Both the position numbers and the translations under genes were made by a program. From Termitomyces sp. T153 (lineage: Eukaryota > Basidiomycota > Agaricomycetes > Agaricales > Lyophyllaceae): a DNA stretch of 12,360 bases. The stretch lies in the NCBI GenBank assembly GCA_018296165.2, contig JACKQL020000296.1, positions 1 to 12,360 on the forward strand, read 5' to 3'. Numbering within the stretch: position 1 is the stretch's first letter; every line of letters starts with the position of its first letter. The notes under the pieces are model-generated. The model searched no databases, had not been told where the DNA came from, and saw only the letters and a list, made by a program, of their open reading frames with translations. Shown one piece after another: positions 1-7,931 of this stretch.

Positions 1-47
1 ACCAGAGCTCCCTCGTGACCTCGACGCCAATCGACTACAGTGCACGT
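1..47 (+). repeat. Satellite unit, left part, interrupted by the retrotransposon
   Basis: These 47 bases are identical to 11100-11146, which open the intact satellite unit to the right of the element. Joined to 10816-11099 (minus the duplicated 5 bp) they make one full unit of the 326-bp repeat. The window begins here, so more units may lie upstream. Confidence 0.9.
43..47. repeat. Target-site duplication, left copy (CACGT)
   Basis: CACGT directly precedes the TGTCA end of the 5' LTR. The right copy at 10816-10820 reads CATGT. The uninterrupted satellite unit has CACGT followed by GGTCAC at 11142, so CACGT was the original target. The single mismatch is a CpG-to-TpG change. Confidence 0.88.
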
Positions 48-1004
48 TGTCACGACCTGCTCCCTAGCTCCCTAGACACTGCTCCCAACCCCTCCCGATT
101 TCCCATCTAACTCCCCTGAACCCCGCCCACACTTTCGCGCCCACACTGGACAACTCCAACGCTTCTCCGGCAAACCCTGATGGCAACTCCCTCTCTGTAG
201 CCATCAACACCCCCCTGAAACCTTCCCCCACCGTTCCTGGCCACATCATACGTCCCCGACCCCCTACCCTAGTTCACCCGACCCGTCCCGGAGTGTCACA
301 ACGTCCCCGGAGTGGCCACGCCCCCAACTGATCCCATCAGAATACTGCTGCGGCCCAACCTTGGATTGTACCCGACACCCGTCGACTCCACACAGCTCCG
401 TCAACCTGCCATCATATCTGCCACCCTCGGAGGCAACTTTAGTCTTGATATTACATTTACCGGTTTCCTATGTTTTGTCTCTCGTCTCGTCTCTATTTCT
501 GTTTTTAGGTTTTGAATCTATCTTTTCTCAGTCTTGTCTCATCTCTGTCTGTCTTGACTGTATATATTTCCTTTGTTCCTCTGAAGTTCCCTTGCTCCCT
601 ATGTCAGTACAAACTCCGCGCACGTGCCACGACCTGAACATTCTTAATGACAACTCCGGACCTCGCTACCTGCTCGGCCCTGGAACCCACCAAGCCCCGG
701 TCATCCCCTGTCCAGCTCCGACCCCGCCCCCATCAACCGAGAAGCCTCCGCCTACCCCGCAATCTATTTGTGTGCCCACTAACAAACCCTGACACCTGCC
801 CTGGGTCAACAACCAGTATCTTCAGTCTTAGACCCCTCCAAATCACTCAGGACTTGCTCAGGCCGCTCTCCCTAGGGACCCCCCTCGCAAGCTTTCCCCA
901 CCTCCGCTCCAACTCTGGATGCCTGGTTATAAGCGCAGGACATCGCGCCTGCCTAGTAAGGACTTGCCAGTGTACTGAGCCCCTGTCGTCAGCGGAACCT
1001 GACA
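48..1004 (+). repeat. 5' long terminal repeat
   Basis: Aligns end to end with 9841-10815 and has the terminal inverted repeats TGTCA and TGACA. If transcription starts at 441, U3 is 48-440 and R/U5 is 441-1004. Two indels stand out against the 3' LTR. A 39-bp stretch containing the TATA box is absent between 435 and 436, and about 22 bp of pyrimidine-rich sequence is extra near 476-500. A second TATA-like run, TATATAT at 561-567, is present in both LTRs. From 647 to the LTR end one frame stays open and is in frame with gag. The R/U5 boundary and poly(A) site are not identifiable. Confidence 0.95.
441..453 (+). promoter_or_regulatory. Probable transcript 5' end / self-primer sequence
   Basis: AGTCTTGATATTA is the exact reverse complement of the 13 nt following the LTR (1005-1017). 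In the 3' LTR the same 13-mer begins 32 bp after the start of a TATATAA box, where an RNA polymerase II start would be expected. Together these suggest the 5' end of the genomic RNA folds back to prime minus-strand synthesis, as in Tf1/sushi elements. The match is seen directly; the mechanism is inferred. Confidence 0.75.
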
Positions 1005-1017
1005 TAATATCAAGACT
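1005..1017 (+). other. Primer-binding site, self-priming type
   Basis: TAATATCAAGACT starts at the base after the 5' LTR, where a primer-binding site must lie. It has no TGG start as expected for pairing with a tRNA CCA end. Instead it pairs perfectly over 13 nt with 441-453, and pairing stops exactly at both ends. A primer annealed here would have its 3' end opposite base 1005 and would be extended straight into U5, which is the required geometry. Tf1 uses an 11-nt version of this arrangement. Confidence 0.78.
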
Positions 1018-1036
1018 CCCCCTTACCCTGTTCTCG

Positions 1037-3547
1037 ATGTCTGCATTTAACCCCGCGTACAACCCTGTTGGTTACCCAACCGACACCTACGGCTGGCCCA
1101 TACTGGAAAATTCCTATGCCCCGTTCTACCTGGGTCCCTTCGCGGACCAATATGCGCCCCGTCATTGGACCCCTGACCCCAACCAGGTGTTCTATGCCCC
1201 CTCCATCAGCCAGGGAATACTCCTGGGCTGGCGCCACCCTCCCGCATTCCACGCCGATGGCAACAACCCCCGTATCAACCCCGGAGGATACTCCACAGCA
1301 CTCCCCAACCCCACCTGCCTCCCTCCCGCCCATTACTATGCGTACCCAATCCCCGCTGCAGCCCCAGTCCCTTCGGAGGCCATGGATAACTATTCCCCCC
1401 CCTGCCCACCATTTGCTGCTCAAACCCCTCCTTCTCCTAGGCAGCAAACGATCAAAGCCTACGCCCAGCAACGCGACGAAGTCCTCCGCTTCCTCCGCCT
1501 GTCCCCTGCGGAATTCACAAGGCGTACCCGCACCCTCCTCACCAACCTAGGCTATCCCGATGCCTCTGCAACTCTGGAGGTCTGGGCGGATCGACTCCTC
1601 GACTTCCACGAACGCTACCTACAAGGGAACCTCCCAGAGAATATGCAAGGCACCCTGGGCATCGACGACAACTTACGGAACGAGCTCCATGCCTTGGTTG
1701 AAGAAATCCACACTAGCCTGAACCCCTGCCCCTTCGAAGACCCTCTGGATCCCGCCCACTCCTTCCACGTGCAACGCGAGGAACCCGTCGGGACACGAAG
1801 CGAAGCCCCATCTTCCGTTTCCCGTCAGCAGGAAGAACTCAACGCGGCCTCCAGCATCTTGAGGAACCTCAACCCTGTGGGGGGGTTGTTCGACCAACCC
1901 GCCGCCCACACCCTGGCTCTCTCCGCCCGGCCCCAGGCCAGCTCGGTGCCCAGCACCTTCCAAACCTGGGACCAACCCGCCGCCCCCAAACTCCGCTCCC
2001 AACGACCGCCCTTATGCGTCAACAACGACAACAGGACCCTCTCCTATATTGATGAGCCGGGCAACCCCACCGACAAACACCCCCTGCGCAACGGGCCCCA
2101 ACAAGACCGACCCCCCCACTTTGATCTCTGCGCTCCTCGTAGCAATGCCCCTCCGCCCCGTCCCAATGCCCCAGTTCCCCCGTGACAGCCCATGGGCCCC
2201 GGGGCGCCCCAACCCCCTCTCTCCGTCAACCCCTCTCGTCCCCCGCCTGCCCCGATGCCTAATCTCCCCACCGACGTCAACTATTTCGGTCCCCCGAACC
2301 CCAGAGGACCCCCTCCCCCTCGATGGGCCCCAGGACCCGCCCCGGGTAGTGTAGGTCAAAACCCCGGCAGGGGACCACCCAATGGCGGACCCCCGGGAGG
2401 ATGGGGCCCAGCAATGGACAGCTTTCCCCCCCAGTGTGGAAACGAAAATCACTACTACTACTACTACAATGCCAGACCCCCACCTCGAACTCAAAATTCA
2501 CAGGACGACACCCGTGATGCACTGGCCTGGGAGGGAAAACTCGACATCCAGAAGCCTGAACCCTTCACCGGCCACGACCCTCGGAAGTGGCAAATCTTCC
2601 TGACCCAGTGTTTAACTATGTTTCAAGCTAAGCCCATCACCTTTCAGCTCAAGAGCTCACGAGTGGCCTTTGCCACATCATACTTACAGGGAATCACCTT
2701 TGACCACTATACCGTGCTACTCCGGTTCGACCCAAACAATCCTGTACTCTCCAATTGGCTTGCTTTCACCCAAGAGTTCTCGAGTAAGTTTGGCATCTTT
2801 GACACCATAGTGGAGGCGGAGGAAAATCTCTTCAACCTCCGAATGCGTGACAACGAACACTTCACGACCTTCATCGTACGATTTGAATGAGAGGCCTACG
2901 AGACCGGCTGGAACTACAATGCCCTCCAGTTTGCCCTCTGTCGTGCCCTACCCCAACAGATCAAGGACGTCCTTCGCCTCACGCCCAAACAAACCACCTA
3001 CAACGGATACAAGGTGCTCGTTACCCAGGTCGACCAACGTTATTGGGAAGACCGCAGCGAAAACACGGTGCCCCGGACCTCGTGGAACACCTCCAGTAAC
3101 ACCAACTGGCAGGCCGGAGCAACCAATGGCATCCGACCCTCAATCCCCGCTAACCCTGCTAACCCTGCACCCCACCTCCCCCCGGGCCGAGGAGTCCCCA
3201 ACACTAACTGACCCCCGGGGCAACGCCCACCCGCCCAGCTCAACGCCGCCAACCTCCATGACACCCCAGTACCCCTGGATACCAACCCCGACAATCGTGA
3301 CAACATCTCGGACCTCGCCAACAATCAGGAAGCCCTATGCGCAAACAGAATCCAGGACAGCCAGTGGATCGATGTGCCGGAGGAAAGGCAGGAGAAACGA
3401 CGGAAGGAGGGCGCATGCATCCTATGTGGTGAGCAGGGACACTTTATTTGCAGTTGCCCTAAACGACAGGTGATGGGACGCGCTGTGTGGACGATTGACG
3501 GAGAAGACTGTAACTACCAGTTCACGGAAAACAAGTTGGTGGTTTAG
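1037..3547 (+). pseudogene. gag: Gag polyprotein (capsid and nucleocapsid), broken by three TGA stops
   Basis: Gag would form the cytoplasmic virus-like particle and package the RNA. One frame runs from ATG 1037, the first ATG after the LTR, to TAG 3545, about 836 codons. Residues 1-380 are proline-rich and unlike any domain I recognise. A poly-proline/glycine stretch follows (2190-2440), then five tyrosine codons at 2453-2467. The capsid-type Retrotrans_gag domain covers about 2550-3030, with EPFTGHDPRKW at its start. A CCHC knuckle (CX2CX4HX4C) lies at 3416-3457. In-frame TGA stops occur at 2183, 2888 and 3209. Sequence continues in the same frame after each, so they are single-base decay, most simply CGA to TGA. 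The frame is open upstream to ATG 647 inside the LTR, so an N-terminally longer Gag is possible. Gag is long for the family. Confidence 0.85.
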
Positions 3548-4020
3548 ATCTGGAAGACGCACTAGACCGCAGACCACATCCCGACATCTTCTCCGCCCCA
3601 GCCACACTCCTCTGCGCAATGATGCTCGCCCCGGACAACCCCCCAGCACACCTCCCCTCCCACTCCTCCACAAACCTCCTCCTCCACACCACTCTCCCCT
3701 TCACCGACAAACCCGTCCCCACACTAATCGACAGCGGCGCCACTGATAACTTTGTTGACAAATCCCTGGCAGCGCTTGCCCCACAACCCCTCCGCCGCCC
3801 CGATCCCCCTCAAACTCTTTGACGGAGACTCTACCCCAGCAGGAGACATCACTCATTGCCTAGAGACAACCCTGACCTTCGCCGACGGACAACAGCAAGA
3901 ACTCCAATTACTCATCACAAAATTACACCCCTCCGCCTCCGTCGTCTTAGGGTTCTCATGGCTCCGCTCCACCAATCCCCACGTCGATTGGCCCAGTCTT
4001 ACCCTACGCCTCAACCGGGA
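3541..4020 (+). other. Retropepsin domain 1 (in pol)
   Basis: An aspartic-protease domain with the catalytic motif DSGAT at 3730-3744, LFDG at 3815-3826 and the C-terminal VLGFSWLR motif from 3944. Asp is the catalytic residue; retroelement proteases normally act as homodimers. The DSGAT part lies in the -1 frame and LFDG onward in the next frame, so one extra base lies near 3795-3815. Its spacing is matched by domain 2, which shows the frame change is a lesion and not a domain boundary. Confidence 0.85.
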
Positions 4021-4139
4021 CAACCCCACCAACTCCGGACTGGTACCCTTCCATGTCTCACCCCCCTCTGAGAGCTCCAAGACCATGATCAACCAACTCT
4101 GGACCCCGCCGCAACTTCGCTCTAGGTCTGCACAATTGT

Positions 4140-4480
4140 TCGTCATCTATGTCCGACTTGGTGGCTCGCTCAAGGTACTTCCCGCCCTCATAGACAGCGG
4201 CGCCTCCGGTGTCTTTGTCAACAACCAACTCGACCTCTGATGCAACGACCTCGACAAACCCCTCGAGCTCCAACTCTTCGACGGGAGCCCTGCCACGACA
4301 AGAATCACGCAGTACCACGACAACACCCTCACCCTTGATAATGACCTGCAGTTCCAGGCCCGACTCCTTGTTACCCAACTACCCCCATCGACCCCGATTG
4401 TGCTTGGACTCCCGTGGCTGCGAGACGTCAATCCCAACATCAACTGGAAAAACCTCACCATGCAATTCCCCGGCCCTGAA
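4140..4480 (+). other. Retropepsin domain 2 (in pol)
   Basis: A second protease domain with DSGAS at 4193-4207, LFDG at 4274-4285 and VLGLPWLR from 4400. Spacing from catalytic Asp to LFDG is 27 codons here against 28 in domain 1. LFDG to VLG is 42 against 43. The VLG-to-Trp block has the same length, ending in NPNINW here and NPHVDW in domain 1. Both domains retain the catalytic Asp. The TGA at 4238 falls inside this copy. Confidence 0.85.
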
Positions 4481-4744
4481 GCAAGCTTAGCGGCCACCAT
4501 CCACCTCCGCTTCCAGTCTATCCCTGACCCCGATGCCACCCCGGACCCGACTACCACACCTACGGTACCCAACCCCGTCGACTCTGGAAACCTCAACATT
4601 AAAATCATCGGCGCCGCCCCCTTCACGTGCCTCCTATGAGAAGGCACCCCCGCCTTCCAGTTGCAAGTCACGCCAGCCCTACCAGAGGAATACCTCCGCG
4701 CAGGGACTACTATGCCAGAACATAAGACGGAGGAACAGATCCTA

Positions 4745-5640
4745 TCCAAAGTAGTTCCCCTGAAGTATCATGAGTTTGCTGACGTGTTCTCCAAAGGAAG
4801 TGCCAAGGAACTCCCTCCGCACTGCTCCTATGACCACCAGATCGACCTCGAAGAAGGCACCTCACCCCTGTTTGGCAAGATCTACAACATGTCCGAAATC
4901 GAGCTCCGGGCCCTGAAGGAATACCTCAACAACATGCTCGGCAAAGGCTTCATACGTCCCTTGATCTCCATGGCTGGCGCTCCAGTTCTGTTTGCCAAGA
5001 AAAAAGACGGATCCCTCCGACTCTGTGTGGATTATCAGGGACTCAACAAAGTCACCAAGAAGAACCGGTACCCCCTCCTCTTAATTGGAGACCTTGTTGA
5101 TCGCCTTTGCAGCGCCAAAATTTACATGAAAATTGACCTTCATTCCGGCTACAACAACGTCCGGATCGCCCCGGGACATGAATGGAAGACCGCCTTTCGC
5201 ACCCGCTATGGCCTCTTTGAGTATCTCATAATGCCCTTTGGAATGACTAACTCCTCCGCCACCTTCCAGTACTTCATGAACAACATCTTCCATGACATGA
5301 ACGACATCTTTGTCATCATATATTTGGACGATATCCTGATCTACTCGAATTTGCCGGCGGAGCATTCAGAGCACGTCCGCCATGTTCTGGAATGACTCCG
5401 AGAGTATCACCTTCATGCTAAACCTGAAAAGTGCTCATTCCACACAGTGGAAGTTGAATATCTTGGGGTCATCGTCACCCCCGATGGTGTGCACATGGAC
5501 CCCGCCAAGGTCGATGCAATACTCAACTGGCCCTCCCCGCGGAACGTCAAGAAGGTACAGTCGTTCTTGGGTTTTGCTAACTTCTATCGCCGCTTCATCA
5601 ACAACTACTCCGGAATCACCAAACCCCTCAACTGACTCAC
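4745..5640 (+). other. Reverse transcriptase domain (in pol)
   Basis: Copies the element RNA into DNA in the particle. Family blocks are readable in order: LRLCVDYQGLN near 5015, the IDLHSGY block near 5130 carrying the first catalytic Asp, MPFGMTNSSATFQ near 5230, and the active-site YLDD at 5321-5332. The thumb/connection part with [11 protein letters not shown] lies near 5570. The three catalytic aspartates are intact. TGA stops at 5393 and 5633 interrupt the region after the active site. Confidence 0.93.
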
Positions 5641-5749
5641 ACGGAAGGACACCCCTTGGGATTGGGACAGCAAGTGCCAGAGCATATTCCTCCTCCTGAA
5701 GAAGGCCTTCACCTCTGCTCCGGTCCTCCGCCATTTCAACCCCTCCCTA

Positions 5750-6130
5750 CCGATCATGCTCAAATGTGACGCCTCCGACTACACCATCGCCGGGATACTC
5801 TCCCAGTTGAACTCAGGGGGCAAGGATCTCTGCCCCGTCACCTTCTACACCCAATCAATGATCCCAGCGGAACTCAACTACGACATTTACGACAAGGAAC
5901 TCCTCGCGATCGTCAAAGCCTTTCATCAGTGGCAGGCCTACCTCAAAGGGTCCCCGCACCGCATCCAAGTCTACTCCGATCACAATAACCTGCAATATTT
6001 CACGACCATGAAACAGCTCAGCTGCCGCCAGGCTTGATGGTCTGAAACCCTTTCGGAGTACAATTTTACCATTCACTACCACCCCGGGCGACTCGGCACA
6101 AAGCCCGATGCCCTCACTCGGAGACCCGAC
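5750..6130 (+). other. RNase H domain (in pol)
   Basis: Degrades the RNA strand of the RNA-DNA hybrid. The expected acidic residues are all present: Asp of CDASD (5768), Glu of DKELLAI (5897), Asp of YSDHNNL (5978) and Asp of KPDALTRRP (6107). TGA at 6035 breaks the frame between the third and fourth acidic residue, at the position where gypsy elements have the Arg of the Q-A-R-W block. Confidence 0.92.
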
Positions 6131-6399
6131 ATGTACCCGAAGAAATCGTTCGAAACTGAACGAAATGCATTCAATCATCGAGTGGTAATCCCACCCAAAC
6201 ATCTACATGCCGTGCTGATTTTAAACGAAGAAGGAATCCTCCAGCAAATCAGGAATTCACCCCCGGACCCCTTCTTCAACCAGCACGACCCCCGCAACAA
6301 CCCCGACGAGTCGAGCATGGACAACCCCTTTTTGCTATCCCTGGACCACCGCCTGCTGCTCTGGAGTGGACGAATCTATGCTCCGGACCACAAGTCCAT

Positions 6400-7390
6400 T
6401 CGCCTCGACATACTCCGGCAGCACCATGATCACAAACTCCGGGGGCACCCAGGAATTCGTAAGACCCTTCAACTCATCTCCCGGACTTATTTTTGGCCAG
6501 GAATGAAGAAGGACGTCATGCGATACATAAGAGCCTGCGAACCCTGTCTATGGGCCAAAGTACCCCGCCATCACCCCCATGGATTACTGAGACCCCTCCC
6601 CGTTGGTCGCCGCTCCTGGTCTTAGATATTGATGGATCATATCGTTGAACTCCCCAACTCCAAAGGTTTCGACACAATTCTCATTGTCATCTGCCGCCTT
6701 ACCAAACAAGCCCTCTTTATTCCCTGCCACACCACTGACACCACCCCGGATTTTGCCAAACTATTTCTAGAACACGTATTCTCCAAACACAGACTTCCCG
6801 ACAACATCATCTCCGACCGTGGACCCCTATTCGTATCTCATTTCTGGCAATCGCTGTGCAAGGTGCTCGAGATCAAAACCAGCCTCTCTACTGCCTACCA
6901 CCCGGAAACCAACAGGCAGACCGAGCGTGTAAACCAGACGTTAGAACAGTATCTTCGCCTCTACGTTAACTATTTACAGAACGACTGGCGCGCGGAGCTT
7001 CCCCTTGCCGAATTCACCTACAACAACACACCTCACTCCGCCACCGGAGTTTCCCCCTTTTACGCCAACAAGGGCTACAATCCTCAACTCATGCTGTCCC
7101 TCAAAGACATCCCCTCCCATGTTGCCCACGAAGTCGCCGAGGACCTCCGATCCCTCCACCAATTCCTCCGGGACGAGATCAACACCGCCAACCAAGCCTA
7201 CTCCAAGCACGCCGATGCCCGTCGCAAGCCGACCCCCGACTGGCCCCCCGGCACCTTGGTTTGGCTCGACTGATGAAATCTTAAGACCCGGAGGCCTTCT
7301 ATCAAACTCGACCACAAATGCCTCGGCCCATTCAAGATCCTCCAGAAGGTCTCCACTTACGCTTACAAGCTCGACCTGCCTCCGGGCCTG
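6400..7390 (+). other. Integrase with HHCC finger, DD35E core and GPY/F module (in pol)
   Basis: Inserts the linear DNA copy into the genome. The zinc-binding N-domain shows paired His (HKLRGH block near 6430) and Cys (CEPC, 6536-6547). The core has Asp at 6632 (MDHIVELP), Asp at 6815 (ISDRG) and Glu at 6923 (QTERVNQ), with 35 residues between the last two. A GPF motif near 7330 marks the GPY/F module. TAG 6623 lies three codons before the first catalytic Asp, and two adjacent TGA codons lie at 7271-7276. Confidence 0.92.
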
Positions 7391-7453
7391 AAGGGCCTCC
7401 ACCCTGTGTTCCATGTTCGACTCCTTGAAAGGCACGCTCCAGACCCCTTTCCT

Positions 7454-7477
7454 GGCCAATGCCCCGGCCAATGCCCC
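7454..7477 (+). repeat. 12-bp tandem duplication between GPY/F module and chromodomain
   Basis: GGCCAATGCCCC occurs twice head to tail. The insertion is in frame and adds four residues to a variable linker, so it is probably neutral slippage. Confidence 0.8.
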
Positions 7478-7499
7478 AGCCGACCGCCCCCCGTCAAAG

Positions 7500-7670
7500 T
7501 CGAGGACAAGTATCACTACGAGGTCGACGAGATCCTTGACTCCCGGGTAGTTCGCGGCTGACTCCAGTACTTGGTCTGCTGGAAGGGCTACGGACCTGAG
7601 GACGACATGTGGGAACCCCGAAAGAACCTCAACAGAGCCCCCGACAAACTCTGGGACTTCCACCAACAGA
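7500..7670 (+). other. C-terminal chromodomain (in pol)
   Basis: The [10 protein letters not shown] start, the [11 protein letters not shown] centre and the [10 protein letters not shown] block form a standard chromodomain. In chromoviruses this domain steers integrase to modified histones, usually H3K9-methylated chromatin. TGA 7559 replaces the codon just before LQYLV, where Arg is usual. The insertion into satellite DNA is consistent with such targeting. Confidence 0.9.
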
Positions 7671-7702
7671 ATCCTGCCAAGCCCCGGGACCCCCGGGACT
7701 GA

Positions 7703-7931
7703 CCCAACACAGATGGCAATAGTGAGCATAACCCTCACCTCTGGGTTCACCAGGGATTCAACTCCCACCAATACTCTCCTACGTGTTTCCACTTACTCCT
7801 CTCCTTGCTCTATCTGAAACTTCCCACACTCAGCAGAAGGACCAAAGATTGTATAGGAACAAGTAGTGTACAGGTATATACTCGAACAAGAAGGGGCAGG
7901 GAACAAGTCAACGACGGGGTCCGAATTCCCC
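7703..7931. other. Convergent spacer between pol and the antisense gene
   Basis: About 229 bp between the pol stop and the stop of the opposing gene. No coding signal stands out, although the pol frame happens to stay open here, so a longer pol tail cannot be excluded. It contains TATATA at 7875-7880, palindromic and so readable on both strands, and three GAACAAG heptamers near 7857, 7884 and 7901. Such AT-rich motifs could serve 3'-end formation of the antisense transcript; no AATAAA is present on that strand. Confidence 0.5.

Larger units (their letters stand above)
3514..7702 (+). pseudogene. pol: Pol polyprotein (PR-PR-RT-RNase H-IN-chromodomain), broken
   Basis: Pol would mature Gag, copy RNA to DNA and integrate it. 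The first stretch, open from 3514, is in the -1 frame relative to Gag and overlaps its end by 34 nt. Near 3795-3815 the coding frame returns to the Gag frame and stays there to TGA 7700. Domain order is two retropepsins, RT, RNase H, HHCC and DD35E integrase, GPY/F module, chromodomain. In-frame stops are TGA at 4238, 4637, 5393, 5633, 6035, 7271, 7274 and 7559, and TAG at 6623. Several TGAs sit where family sequences have arginine, as in the chromodomain and after the RT core, which supports CGA decay. The Gag-Pol junction could be a -1 frameshift in the living element. Alternatively a one-base deletion here and an insertion near 3800 broke a single fused frame, as in Tf1. TGA 7700 may be the true end. 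Confidence 0.88.

Noticed and set aside
1005..1025. tRNA-type primer-binding site
   Set aside because: No TGG at the LTR boundary and no recognisable tRNA 3' complement; the 13-nt self-complement is a better explanation.
4147..4749. 200-codon minus-strand frame over protease 2
   Set aside because: Shadow of pol coding; no domain or start context of its own.
2183..7561. TGA read as Trp (mitochondrial-type code) or programmed readthrough
   Set aside because: Several TGA sites correspond to conserved Arg in gypsy proteins, and LTRs and satellite show the same CpG decay, so mutation explains them.
6974..7792. 272-codon minus-strand frame over integrase and chromodomain
   Set aside because: The forward strand here codes recognisable integrase and chromodomain blocks. 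The reverse frame has no motif and exists because cytosine-rich coding gives few reverse stops.
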